Source: Lachnospiraceae bacterium AF51-6-b8A
Lineage (GTDB): Bacteria > Bacillota > Clostridia > Lachnospirales > Lachnospiraceae
Reading direction: 5' to 3'
DNA: 64,000 nt
NCBI GenBank assembly: GCA_027682585.1
Contig: JAQCZH010000001.1
Coordinates: 62,001-126,000 of the forward strand
The notes under the pieces were generated by a model. It did not search any database. It saw only the letters and a list, made by a program, of their open reading frames with translations, and was not told the DNA's origin. The translations under genes were made by a program, and so were the position numbers. Each line of letters starts with the position of its first letter. Within the stretch, counting starts at the first letter, position 1. Below are positions 54,131 through 63,029 of the stretch, piece by piece.

Positions 54131-55033
54131 CTATCGTCCCGCAAACTGTCGGATGATGCTCAGAAGGAGACCAACCGCTGCCAGTCCTCCCTCGGGTACA
54201 GCCCGTATGGAGAAGATAGTCAGGAAGCTGCGAAGCCCAATAGCCAGACCGGCATGGGTGCCAGCCTGCATGAGGTTAGCCAGGTAGAGAGATGCGGTGG
54301 GGGTCAGAATCAGAGCGATCAGCAGAATCGTGAAGGGGAGTGCGCCGCGTCCGCAGTCCAGACGTGTCTTGACCCCATCCACCATGAACCTTCTGCGGGA
54401 GAGGATCCAAAGAGTCAGCAGGATGCCTGTGATGGGAGCGGCGAGGGTGGCAAGACGGAAGACATTAAGTCCTGTGGGCGTATTCTTCAATGTCTCTGAG
54501 ATGGTCGAGATATTCTGTACAGCGGACATGACAAAAAGGGCGACAATGGCAAGCATGGACAGGGCAGACAGATACTGAAGGATGCGTCCGAATTTGCGAA
54601 TCCCCCTGGAGGGAAGTTCTTCTGCAGTCAGACCTTTTCCGGGAAGACGACGGACTGAGGAATCCTCGTCTGTAAAACGATCTCTGTTCTCTTTTGCCTC
54701 GGGAAATGCGTCGGCGATCTGTGAGACGGCCTCTGATACGGAGGGATGCTTAGAAGGGGCATCACGCCATATATCGTGTGACTCTGCGTGATCCTCCAGC
54801 CACTCCTGAGCGAAATCATCCCTTGTATAGATCGTATTGCCGTGCTTGCGCATATGGCTGACCATTTTGGACATGAGTTTATCGAGATCCTGATCATCAT
54901 CATCGGGTGCTGCAGTCAGCACTTCAGTGATCTCATAGAGTTTGGGGGCTGTCTCACGAAAGTGAATTTCTGCTACAGAAATGCCATCATTATCGGCCCG
55001 AACAATTTTATTCTTACCAATTGCGTATAACAT
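54131..55033 (-). CDS. Membrane protein of unknown function
   Basis: A 300-residue protein that I do not recognise. Residues 1-140 are polar and acidic (APDDDDQDLDKLM, KHGNTIYTRDDFAQEWLEDHAESHDIW), likely cytoplasmic. Four hydrophobic segments follow at about 152-172, 190-212, 232-255 and 268-295. The first lines (MLYAIGKNKIVRADNDGISVAEIHFRE) look like a small beta domain. The start is preceded by GCAGAGGTAACT. TATAAT on the minus strand (plus 55076-55081) is a plausible -10 box. It is divergent from a Sel1-like protein, also an orphan. Confidence 0.65.
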   Translation of the reverse strand: MLYAIGKNKIVRADNDGISVAEIHFRETAPKLYEITEVLTAAPDDDDQDLDKLMSKMVSHMRKHGNTIYTRDDFAQEWLEDHAESHDIWRDAPSKHPSVSEAVSQIADAFPEAKENRDRFTDEDSSVRRLPGKGLTAEELPSRGIRKFGRILQYLSALSMLAIVALFVMSAVQNISTISETLKNTPTGLNVFRLATLAAPITGILLTLWILSRRRFMVDGVKTRLDCGRGALPFTILLIALILTPTASLYLANLMQAGTHAGLAIGLRSFLTIFSIRAVPEGGLAAVGLLLSIIRQFAGR

Positions 55034-55247
55034 AGTTACCTCTGCATAATCTCAATCGACTGAAATATCCAGAACATTATAACATGATGGCAGTTAAAAC
55101 CCTACGCTTTTTCCGTAATCATACTTTTGACGCCTGCACCATAATGATAAAATGAGAGCAGGTTTGAGAGAAGCTGCAGAGAAAACGTATGATTCCAGGT
55201 GGGGAGAGGATATCGTGTGGGAAGCTGATGAAGAACATGGGGGGCAC

Positions 55248-56399
55248 ATGGCGGAGATACAAATCAGTAATTACAGTGATCATGAGAAGCGGGAATTTGT
55301 CTCCGGGATGACGGCACAGATGCTGACGAAAGCCAGTCCTTACGAAAAAGCGCTCTATGAGCAGTTTGTGGAAGAGGGCTGTGCCAAGGGCGATTTGGTC
55401 TGCCTGGAGGCGAAGGGATATGGCTGCTATGGAGGAAATGAGGTATTTCCTTGTGATTATGGGGTCAGCAGGGACTGCATGGAGGAACTTCTGGCCCTGA
55501 CAGATGACGCCTCTTATGCCAATACGCTTGGCTATATCTACTATTATGGCCGATTGGATGGGAAACCGGACTATGAGAAAGCGGTCCGCTATTTCTCTCT
55601 GGGGGCCGCACAAGGCATTTTTGAGTCGACTTATAAGCTGGCGGATATGTTCGAGAGGGGACAGGGGCTGATTCAGAGCCCTGCTGCCTGCGCCAACCTG
55701 ATCAGCATGCTCTATGCGAAGACCAAAGATATTCTATGCCACAGGGAGTACCGGGGGAAGTTCGCCGATGTGGCCTTTCGTATGGGGCATCTCATGGAAG
55801 AGGGGATTGGCTTTGAGCCGGATCTGGTATCGGCGTATTCTGCTTATCTGCAGGCGCAAATGGCCATTCGTCTGCGCATGCAGACCATTGATTATGTGGG
55901 GGATGCGCGTGTGGCGGCCCGGATTCGCAAGGCGATAGAACGCACCTATCGGCAGTTGCGCGCGAGAGATTTTTTCCTGGAGGAGATAGAAATGGACGGC
56001 CCTGTCCCCCTGCTGACTTTTTTGGAGGATTACGGGCTGATCCGGGTGCGCCTGTACCGGGAAGATGGTTCTCTTCGGGTTGATTTTCATGGAATCGAGA
56101 GACTCTCTACAGGGCGTATGAAGGAGGAAGAGAGTGAAATCGAGACCGTGGTACCAAAACAGTTGGTGACGATTGCTGAGTTCTCAGCCTGTATTCTCTC
56201 CAGTCGTCTGACCATTCATATGGAAGATACCCGCATGATTTACCAGGCAGAGGAGGAGAAGCCTTTCGAGATCGATGAACTTCTTGTCGATTCGAAGAAG
56301 GAGGGACACTATCTTTTCCTGCGGGCGGGAACGGTGATGCTGGATCTGGAAGCCGGGCGTCTGAAGATCTACAAGAAGGATCTGGCGGATCTGGGTTAG
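55248..56399 (+). CDS. Sel1-like repeat protein
   Basis: A protein of about 383 residues with TPR/Sel1-like helical repeats in the middle (SYANTLGYIYYYGRLDGKPDYEKAVRYFSLGAAQGIFESTYKLADMFERGQGLIQSP and FRMGHLMEEGIGFEPDLVSAYSAYLQA). Such repeats bind other proteins. The last 150 residues are beta-rich (YGLIRVRLYREDGSLRVDFHGIERLS) without a known domain. The frame is open from 55152, but that ATG overlaps a candidate promoter (TTGACG 55127-55132, TAAAAT 55148-55153), so I prefer the ATG at 55248, preceded by a G-run. The start is uncertain. Confidence 0.7.
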   Translation: MAEIQISNYSDHEKREFVSGMTAQMLTKASPYEKALYEQFVEEGCAKGDLVCLEAKGYGCYGGNEVFPCDYGVSRDCMEELLALTDDASYANTLGYIYYYGRLDGKPDYEKAVRYFSLGAAQGIFESTYKLADMFERGQGLIQSPAACANLISMLYAKTKDILCHREYRGKFADVAFRMGHLMEEGIGFEPDLVSAYSAYLQAQMAIRLRMQTIDYVGDARVAARIRKAIERTYRQLRARDFFLEEIEMDGPVPLLTFLEDYGLIRVRLYREDGSLRVDFHGIERLSTGRMKEEESEIETVVPKQLVTIAEFSACILSSRLTIHMEDTRMIYQAEEEKPFEIDELLVDSKKEGHYLFLRAGTVMLDLEAGRLKIYKKDLADLG

Positions 56400-56468
56400 A
56401 AAGAACCTTATGGCAGCCTTGAAAGAAGGTTCTTGACGTCGCTCAGCGGGACGGGCATGGAGAATATG

Positions 56469-57137
56469 TCAGAAGGTTTCCGGATTTAAGAACTTGCGCA
56501 GGATAGGGCCGAGCTTGCCGGAGTGGAGAACGTAGGAGGAGTGCGTTTCCCGGGGCAGAATCATAAGCTGAGAATCCGGAATCCAGTCGGCGATTCTTTT
56601 GGTCTCTGCGGGAAGAATCAGATCCATGGCACCGGCCAGGACCAGAGTGGGGCAGGAGATCTTCTCCAGGTCCTCTCTCGTAATATGAGGCTCTTTCAGC
56701 ATAAGGGTCTGCAGGGGATCCTGTGTCTTTTTGGCGAGACGCCTGATCTGATGGCGGACCAGGAAGTTCACTCCCTTCGGAGAGAGATTGGCTCCGCTGA
56801 TCATGAGCTTGGAAATCAGATCGGGGTGCTGGGAGGCCACAAGAAGTGCGATGATGCCGCCGTCAGAAAAACCATAGAGAGCCGGCCGCTTGATTTCCAG
56901 GGCCTGAATCAGACCGACGACATCATCCGCCATATCCTGATAGTGGAATTCTGCGGGCTTTGCAGAGAGTCCCTGTCCACGTGAGTCCATGGCGTAGACA
57001 GTATAGTCCAGTTCCAGGTCGGCGGTCAGAACATCGAATTCTCCGTGACTGCCGCCATTGCCGTGCAGGAGAAGGACGGGGTCTCCCTGACCGCTCTTCT
57101 CATAGTAGATTACCTGGTCTTTCAGCTGAATGTACAT
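56469..57137 (-). CDS. Alpha/beta hydrolase
   Basis: A 222-residue alpha/beta-hydrolase fold enzyme. LLLHGNGGSHGEF is the oxyanion loop, ALYGFSDGGIIALLVAS holds the nucleophile Ser, PTLVLAGAMDLILPAE the acidic residue, and PRETHSSYV the catalytic His. The ATG at 57137 has GAAGGAGA upstream; the frame is open for another 120 codons, but that part is compositionally unlike a protein and lies in the opposite gene's upstream region. Esterase, lipase or peroxidase-like activity cannot be told apart from sequence. Confidence 0.85.
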   Translation of the reverse strand: MYIQLKDQVIYYEKSGQGDPVLLLHGNGGSHGEFDVLTADLELDYTVYAMDSRGQGLSAKPAEFHYQDMADDVVGLIQALEIKRPALYGFSDGGIIALLVASQHPDLISKLMISGANLSPKGVNFLVRHQIRRLAKKTQDPLQTLMLKEPHITREDLEKISCPTLVLAGAMDLILPAETKRIADWIPDSQLMILPRETHSSYVLHSGKLGPILRKFLNPETF

Positions 57138-57386
57138 GTAGGTCTCCTTCTGAATTGCTATCGCTATTCTACCACAGGATCCCGGTTTGACAGGTCTCCG
57201 GACAGAAAATATAATTTTCCTCGCGCACAAATAAATTCGGCTCCGCCCTGGGAGAAACAGGAAGAGGAGAATGAGGCGAGAAAACAGAAGGGATGAGTCC
57301 CTGTCACATACAGGAACAGGCGGAAGAAATATTCTGCAGCGGATCCTGTACGACAGAGGAAAAACTGTGTAAATTAAGGAGCTCCA

Positions 57387-58163
57387 TTGGAATACAGCCA
57401 TGTAACACATAAAGATTTCGGGCCGGAATATGATGAAAAGTCCCGAATTTTGATTCTGGGATCGGTTCCCTCGGTCAAGTCCAGAGAGGCGGCTTTCTAT
57501 TATGGGCACCCGCAGAATCGTTTTTGGAGGGTACTCTATCTCCTGAAGAAGTCAGGATGCTTAGAGACAGGACTTTTATCAGAACCCGAGAGCAAGCCGG
57601 GGCAGGAGGCGAAAGTCGTAGGGCGGACAGGCGTCTTTCGAGACAATCAAGTCCCCCGGATTGCCCTCAAGTCCAGTGAAAGATCGGAAGGGATTTTCCG
57701 GGGGAAGGACCTGGCTGTGTGGATCAAGCGGGTCCCCCCTGTTTCCTGGGCCAGAAGCGAGGAGCAGGAGACTTCTTTGCGGGAGAGTTTTCCGGATTTT
57801 CCGTGGAGCAGGGAGGAGAAAAGGCATTTTCTGCATGTCAATCGGATCGCCGCCTGGGATACCATTTCCGAGTGTGATATCAGAGGATCATCGGATGCTT
57901 CGATTAAGAATGTGATCCCATCGGATATCCCCACGCTGCTTGCGGCAAGTCCTATTCGTGTTATCCTCTGCAACGGAGCATCTTCTTACCGCTATTTTCA
58001 GAAGTACCTGACGCCTCTTCTGGAGGACTTTTACGGCAGGAATCCCGGGATAAGACATGTTCTTGTCCAACAGGTTCCGTCGACCAGTCCGGCCAATGCG
58101 GCCTGGTCGCTGGAAAAACTGGCCAGGGCCTGGGGGCAGGCGCTTGCCGCTGCCTTTCTGTGA
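57387..58163 (+). CDS. Hypoxanthine/uracil-DNA glycosylase family protein
   Basis: A 258-residue enzyme of the uracil-DNA glycosylase superfamily, closest in pattern to DNA-deoxyinosine (hypoxanthine) glycosylases. ILILGSVPSVKSREAAFYYGHPQNRFWRVLY is the first active-site block, VNRIAAWDTISECDIRGSSDASI the second, and VILCNGASSYRYF with VQQVPSTSPANAAWSLEKL the base-binding end. The start is TTG with AAGGAGC upstream. A charged insertion of roughly 60 residues (about 66-130) separates the first two blocks; the family is usually near 160-200 residues. Confidence 0.85.
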   Translation: MEYSHVTHKDFGPEYDEKSRILILGSVPSVKSREAAFYYGHPQNRFWRVLYLLKKSGCLETGLLSEPESKPGQEAKVVGRTGVFRDNQVPRIALKSSERSEGIFRGKDLAVWIKRVPPVSWARSEEQETSLRESFPDFPWSREEKRHFLHVNRIAAWDTISECDIRGSSDASIKNVIPSDIPTLLAASPIRVILCNGASSYRYFQKYLTPLLEDFYGRNPGIRHVLVQQVPSTSPANAAWSLEKLARAWGQALAAAFL

Positions 58164-58324
58164 AAATATGAGGTTGAAAAGAGCATCGCAGGACGATTCA
58201 GAATGCGGCATGTGCTGTTTCGCAATGCTGATGAGAGGGATGAAAATCGATTTGGATATCGGGCAGACAGATTAAAAATACGGTGGACAGCCGGAAGGCC
58301 GTTCGACTTTGATGAGGAGGAGAT

Positions 58325-60130
58325 ATGAGTCAGACCTTACAAGAACGCAAAGACATGGATCCACAATATATGTGGGATCTATCTTCTCTCTATGCCTCCG
58401 ATGAGGAATGGGAGAGAACTCTGCCGATGCTGGAGCCCCTGGTTGAGGAAGTGACTGCCTTCCAGGGAAAGCTGAAGGACGCCGCGAGTATTCGGGCCTT
58501 CTATGATAAGAGCGAGGAGCTTGAACTGCTCATTTCAAATCTCTTTGAGTATGCCATGCTTCGAAGAAGTGAAGATACCCGGGAGGCGGCCGGGCAGAAG
58601 ATGTATGCGCTGATATACGGAAGATACGTGCAGGCGGCATCCAGGCTCTCCTTTGCGACACCTGAGATTCTTTCCCTGGATGAGAAGACGCTGAAGGCGA
58701 TCGTTGACGACCCTGTCCTGGCCGATTACCATCAGGCTATGCTGGACCTGCTGGCGGAGAAGAGCCACACCCTGTCCGCAGACCAGGAGGCGCTTCTGGC
58801 TCAGTATGGAGAAGTCTTCGGGGCCGCCGCTGGTATTTCCGAGAATCTGATGGACGCGGACATGGTATTCGAAGATGCTGTGGACGCCGCGGGGAAATCT
58901 CATCAGGTCAGCGGGTCTTCCTATATTCAGTTGCAGTCCTCCGCAGACCGCGTTCTTCGTAAAAATGCCTTTGACTCTCTTTACAAGGGGTATCGTCAGC
59001 ATATTAATACTCTGGCGGCCACTTATTCCGCGGCGGTCAAGTCGGCTGTGACGACAGCCCGGGTGCGTCACTACCCTTCCTCCCGCCGCATGGCCATGGA
59101 GGCGAATCACATTCCAGATCAGGTCTACGGCAATCTGATCGAGGCTGTCCACCGCCATATGTCGGCGATGCACCGCTATGTCTCCCTGCGGAAACGTCTG
59201 CTGGGACTGAAGGAGCTTCACTACTACGACGTTTACGCTCCGCTGGTCGGCGAGTCCGCAGAGACATACACTTATGATCAGGCCAGGGAAATGGTCCTTG
59301 ATGCGATCGCACCCTTGGGAGAAGCATATGGAAATGTTGTCAGAGAGGCATTTGCCAACCGCTGGATTGATGTCTACCCAAATGTGGGCAAGAGAGGAGG
59401 CGCTTTCTCCGCTGGGACATATCAGTCCAAACCCTATATTCTGACCAATTTCAGCGGAACTTTAGACTCTGTGTCAACGATCGCCCATGAGCTGGGACAT
59501 TCCATGCACACCTGGTATGCCAGGAAACATCAGCCCGCTCACTATGCGGATTACACCCTCTTTGTAGCGGAGGTGGCTTCTACGGTCAATGAGAATCTGC
59601 TGATTGAGGATTTGCTGGGAAAGACGACAGATCTCAAGGAGAAAATGGTTTTGCTCAACCAGTATCTGGAGAATTTCAAGGGAACTGTCTATCGGCAGAC
59701 CATGTTTGCAGAGTTTGAGAAGATCGTTCACGAGAAGGCTGCGGAAGGACAGGCTTTGGATCCCGAGACGCTCAATCAGATCTACCTGGATCTGATTCGG
59801 GACTATTTCGGAGAAGGACTTGTCATTGACGACGCAATCAAGTATGAGTGGGCAAGAATTCCCCATTTCTACCGTCCCTTCTATGTCTATGTTTATGCGA
59901 CGGGCTATTCGACGGCAGTGGCTCTGTCTGAGGGGATCCGAAAGGATGGGGCCCTCGCAGTGAAGCGCTATCTGGATTTTTTGTCTATGGGCTCATCCAG
60001 GCATCCCCTGGATGAACTTCGTCATGCAGGCGTCGATTTGGATACGCCGGCTCCCATTGACCGGGCTCTTGAGAAATTTGAGACTGTGCTGGATCAGGCT
60101 GAGAAGATTGCAGGAAAACTTGGCTTATAG
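58325..60130 (+). CDS. pepF: Oligoendopeptidase F
   Basis: A 601-residue zinc metallopeptidase of family M3 that degrades short cytoplasmic peptides. The zinc site HELGH is at residues 388-392 (STIAHELGHSMHTWYARKHQP), with the third ligand Glu in VAEVASTVNENLL. The N-terminal helical region (MDPQYMWDLSSLYASDEEWE) and GAFSAGTYQSKPYILTNFSGTLD are typical. The ATG is preceded by GAGGAGGAGAT. It stands in its own unit. Confidence 0.95.
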   Translation: MSQTLQERKDMDPQYMWDLSSLYASDEEWERTLPMLEPLVEEVTAFQGKLKDAASIRAFYDKSEELELLISNLFEYAMLRRSEDTREAAGQKMYALIYGRYVQAASRLSFATPEILSLDEKTLKAIVDDPVLADYHQAMLDLLAEKSHTLSADQEALLAQYGEVFGAAAGISENLMDADMVFEDAVDAAGKSHQVSGSSYIQLQSSADRVLRKNAFDSLYKGYRQHINTLAATYSAAVKSAVTTARVRHYPSSRRMAMEANHIPDQVYGNLIEAVHRHMSAMHRYVSLRKRLLGLKELHYYDVYAPLVGESAETYTYDQAREMVLDAIAPLGEAYGNVVREAFANRWIDVYPNVGKRGGAFSAGTYQSKPYILTNFSGTLDSVSTIAHELGHSMHTWYARKHQPAHYADYTLFVAEVASTVNENLLIEDLLGKTTDLKEKMVLLNQYLENFKGTVYRQTMFAEFEKIVHEKAAEGQALDPETLNQIYLDLIRDYFGEGLVIDDAIKYEWARIPHFYRPFYVYVYATGYSTAVALSEGIRKDGALAVKRYLDFLSMGSSRHPLDELRHAGVDLDTPAPIDRALEKFETVLDQAEKIAGKLGL

Positions 60131-60254
60131 GGGATTGTAGAGCCTTAACAGGCTCAGAAACTACTGCCAGCCATAAAATATGTCTGAGAAATATTTATGT
60201 CTTATGCCAGAGGATGAAGAGGAGACAGGCTTTTCGGAAGAGGGAGCGGACGGG

Positions 60255-61244
60255 ATGAGAGAGAGGATTCAGCTGGAGATGGCTCCCATGGAGGGATTGA
60301 CAGGGTATGTCTTTCGCAATGCTCTGATCAAGTATTTCCCGGGAGCGGATATTTATTACACTCCCTTTCTGGTTGTAAATCAGCATTGCGCCTTCAAGAC
60401 GCGGGAGAGGCGAGATGTGGATCCGCGCAATCAAATTGGCCTGTCACCCATCGGAAGACCGCGCCTGGTCCCTCAGCTTATGACGAATGATCCAGAGCTT
60501 TTTCTCTGGGGCTGTCAGTATCTGGCAGATCTGGGGTATGAGGAAGTCAATCTCAATGCCGGTTGTCCATCTCATACGGTTATGACCAAGGGAAAGGGGA
60601 GCGGTATGTTAGAGGATCCCCTTCGATTGGAGCAGTTTTTTGACAGGATTTTTGAGGGACGAAAGAGGCAGAGAATTTCCGCTCGGATTTCAGTCAAAAC
60701 TCGCCTGGGAGTGGAAGATGCAGAGGAGATGGAAGATCTGATAGGGATCTACAATCGCTATCCGATTGCCCGTCTGATTATTCATGCCAGAGTTGCACGG
60801 GCTGGTTACTCCGGGATCCCCGAGAGGGATAGTTTCTGTCGAATCCTGGAGAAGAGCGATCTTCCGATTTCTTATAATGGGGATATATTGGCGCCGGAGG
60901 ATGGGGAGCAGATCCTGACTGCGGCAGAGGATCATGATCCGCGGAGACATTTTGACAGTCTTATGATCGGAAGAGGTGTTCTGCGAGATCCGGCTCTCTT
61001 TCGCAGGATGCGGGGCGGCCCGCCCGCCAAGAGGGAAGAACTGGAGAGGTTTGTAGAAGAACTTTTTGAAGGATATGCTGAGGCGATGGATGGATATGGC
61101 AATGCCCTTCTTCGAATGAAGGAACTCTGGGGCTATCTGGCGGGGCATTTTTCAGAGGGAGACCGCTACCTGAAGAGAATCCGTAAGAGCAGACGAAGAG
61201 AGGACTACGAGCAGGCGGTCAGAGAACTCTTTTGCTTTGGATAG
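60255..61244 (+). CDS. tRNA-dihydrouridine synthase
   Basis: A 329-residue FMN enzyme reducing uridines in tRNA D-loops. LEMAPMEGLTGYVFRNAL starts the barrel, NLNAGCPSHTVMTKGKGSGML carries the catalytic Cys, and ARISVKTRLG, LIIHARVARAGYSG, ISYNGDI and LMIGRGVLRDPALF are conserved. I prefer the ATG at 60255 (preceded by a GA-rich site), which gives the family N-terminus; an ATG at 60180 would add 25 acidic residues and has no ribosome site. It is the last core gene before the compositional change. Confidence 0.9.
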   Translation: MRERIQLEMAPMEGLTGYVFRNALIKYFPGADIYYTPFLVVNQHCAFKTRERRDVDPRNQIGLSPIGRPRLVPQLMTNDPELFLWGCQYLADLGYEEVNLNAGCPSHTVMTKGKGSGMLEDPLRLEQFFDRIFEGRKRQRISARISVKTRLGVEDAEEMEDLIGIYNRYPIARLIIHARVARAGYSGIPERDSFCRILEKSDLPISYNGDILAPEDGEQILTAAEDHDPRRHFDSLMIGRGVLRDPALFRRMRGGPPAKREELERFVEELFEGYAEAMDGYGNALLRMKELWGYLAGHFSEGDRYLKRIRKSRRREDYEQAVRELFCFG

Positions 61245-61315
61245 AAGGGCGGACAGAGAAAAAATGAAGATCATAGTCCTGCGCAGAGGCGGAATAGGGG
61301 GTAAGTTGTAATATT

Positions 61316-61360
61316 GCTTGCAACAGGAGGAAATAACCTTCTGTTGCAGCATTTTTTATT
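61316..61360 (+). terminator. Terminator after dus, at the edge of the accessory region
   Basis: GCTTGCAACAGGAGG (61316-61330) pairs with CCTTCTGTTGCAGC (61337-61350) and is followed by ATTTTTTATTTTTA. A second hairpin, AAAGTGC/GCACTTT (61373-61403) with TTTTTT, lies just before the next gene. Confidence 0.8.
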
Positions 61361-61424
61361 TTTATTCTAAAGGAAAGTGCTGCGAGTTTTCGTGGCACTT
61401 TTTTAGTTGGAGGAATCAAATCAT

Positions 61425-61607
61425 ATGTTCCACTACATCTCTTATGAAGACCGTAAGATTATCGAGTCTATGCTAAAACAAGGAGAGTCTATTGCCAAGA
61501 TAGCAGAGACGATCGGAAACCATCGAGCAAGTATCTATAAAGAATTAAAGAGGTGTTCAAAAGGCCATTACACAGCCGAGAAGGCACAAAAAACGTTGCA
61601 TCGATAA
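61425..61607 (+). CDS. Small IS30-like helix-turn-helix protein
   Basis: A 60-residue protein consisting of an HTH_38 domain like the N-terminus of IS30 transposases: MFHYISYEDRKIIESMLKQGESIAKIAETIGNHRASIYKELKR. It lacks any transposase catalytic domain, and the following sequence has none either, so it is a stand-alone DNA-binding protein, as seen in several mobile elements, and not a truncated IS. GGAGG precedes the ATG at 61425. Probably a regulator of the element. Confidence 0.75.
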   Translation: MFHYISYEDRKIIESMLKQGESIAKIAETIGNHRASIYKELKRCSKGHYTAEKAQKTLHR

Positions 61608-61621
61608 GATGGGGAGTTGTT

Positions 61622-62197
61622 ATGTATAAAGAAATATCGGAGTCTTTCATCATACAGACACTAAAAAATTATCAACTGCTTTCTAAGCAGAACAACGAAA
61701 AGTTTTTTCATCTCTTTGATCAAATAAATCAGAGGAATGATCCCGTGCATCGAGAATGGATGATGATGGAAGCGTCTTTATCTTCTAATATTTGGAACCC
61801 AATAGGTAACATACAAGTGAATGCGCCAATCAGGGATATCACAAAGATTTATAGAGATTACAAGAATATTGCTGATGACGAGTTGCGATCTCTTGTGGCC
61901 AGTATAGCCGAGATCAGTCACAGGCAGGAATCTATGAACCGAATAATGGTTTGTTATCACCAATTGGATCCGAAGGAGAGCGATGTGCTGCGTTATTTCT
62001 ACATTGAGGGGAATTCTTTTAAGGCAGGTGCGGCGATTTGCCAGAAAAAATATCAGATCAGTTTTCCGACTGCTAAACGCTGGAGGTCTAATGCAATCCG
62101 GCACATTTTGGATCAATATAATAGCCCTCTGACCACTGCGCAGATACTCATGGATTCCCTTCGTAAGGAAACATCAAGCGATGACAAATATCGTTAA
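61622..62197 (+). CDS. Sigma-70 region-4-like regulatory protein
   Basis: A 191-residue protein, mostly helical. The C-terminal part (LDPKESDVLRYFYIEGNSFKAGAAICQKKYQISFPTAKRWRSNAIRHIL) resembles sigma factor region 4 or ArpU-type phage/element regulators. The N-terminal 100 residues have no recognised domain. GGGGAG precedes the ATG at 61622. It starts 14 bases after the HTH_38 gene, so the two are likely co-transcribed. The function is inferred only from the HTH pattern. Confidence 0.6.
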   Translation: MYKEISESFIIQTLKNYQLLSKQNNEKFFHLFDQINQRNDPVHREWMMMEASLSSNIWNPIGNIQVNAPIRDITKIYRDYKNIADDELRSLVASIAEISHRQESMNRIMVCYHQLDPKESDVLRYFYIEGNSFKAGAAICQKKYQISFPTAKRWRSNAIRHILDQYNSPLTTAQILMDSLRKETSSDDKYR

Positions 62198-62246
62198 AGG
62201 GAAGGTTGGAAATACGCATTCAAAAAAGAGAAGAGAGGTCTATGTG

Positions 62247-63002
62247 ATGAAGAAAATTGCGGTTTGGCAGATGAAGGGCGGCGTAGGAAAGACGACAATC
62301 ACATTTAATCTAGGTTCTGTGCTGGCTGATCAGGGATATCGGGTGTTGTTTTTAGATCTGGATCCACAGGCGGATTTGTCGTTCTATTTTGATCAAGAAC
62401 AAAATCAAAAAAGGCACAAGGTTAATCTGCAGCAACTTGTCCAAGAGAATCGATCTCTAACGGAAGGGATTCAGGAATCCAAAAGGTTTTCCAACATTTC
62501 ATTTATTTACGGATCTAACGATGACATTCCTTTCTCGTCAATTATAGATTTATCGGAACGATTACAAGAGATGGAAGATCACTTTGACTATTGCCTGATC
62601 GACTGTCATCCAGATGCGCATGTGGCATCTCTCAATGCTCTTGCGGCCTGTGATTTAGTTCTTGTGCCAATCCTTTTAGATAAACATTCAATCAGCAACC
62701 TGAACCTGGTTGTGCGGACTTTAAATCGAGTGGAGGATCATGTTAGGAGGGGGATACCATACCGGATTATTGTTAATCAGTTACGAAGAGAAAAATGTGT
62801 CTATGAGGCTTATAGGGATCTGATGATGCATCATGATTATCCTGTGCTTGAAACCGCTATCTGCAGAGAATCCAACATAAATTCAGCGCTGTCACTTTTA
62901 AAGCCAATTTTCAAGCATCGAAGGAAAGCCAAGACCAGTGCCGACTTCCTGGCATTAGCAGAAGAAGTGATCAATGAGTTTAGACAGATTAAGGGCGCAT
63001 GA
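62247..63002 (+). CDS. parA: ParA-family partition ATPase
   Basis: A 251-residue deviant Walker A ATPase. The N-terminus KIAVWQMKGGVGKTTITFNLGSVLADQGYRVLFLDLDPQADLS has the signature lysines, FDYCLIDCHPDAHVASLNALAACDLVLVPILLDKHSISNL is the Walker B region, and YRIIVNQLRREK follows. ParA proteins pattern on the nucleoid and, with ParB, segregate plasmids or integrated elements. The ATG at 62247 has AGAGAGG upstream; the frame is open from 62181. Confidence 0.88.
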   Translation: MKKIAVWQMKGGVGKTTITFNLGSVLADQGYRVLFLDLDPQADLSFYFDQEQNQKRHKVNLQQLVQENRSLTEGIQESKRFSNISFIYGSNDDIPFSSIIDLSERLQEMEDHFDYCLIDCHPDAHVASLNALAACDLVLVPILLDKHSISNLNLVVRTLNRVEDHVRRGIPYRIIVNQLRREKCVYEAYRDLMMHHDYPVLETAICRESNINSALSLLKPIFKHRRKAKTSADFLALAEEVINEFRQIKGA

Positions 63003-63029
63003 CTGCAGTGGTCAGGAAAGAAGGTATTT

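Noticed and set aside
61425..61607. Truncated IS30 transposase
   Set aside because: Only the HTH domain is present, with its own ribosome site and an intact downstream gene 14 bases later; no DDE-domain remnant or terminal repeats are visible.
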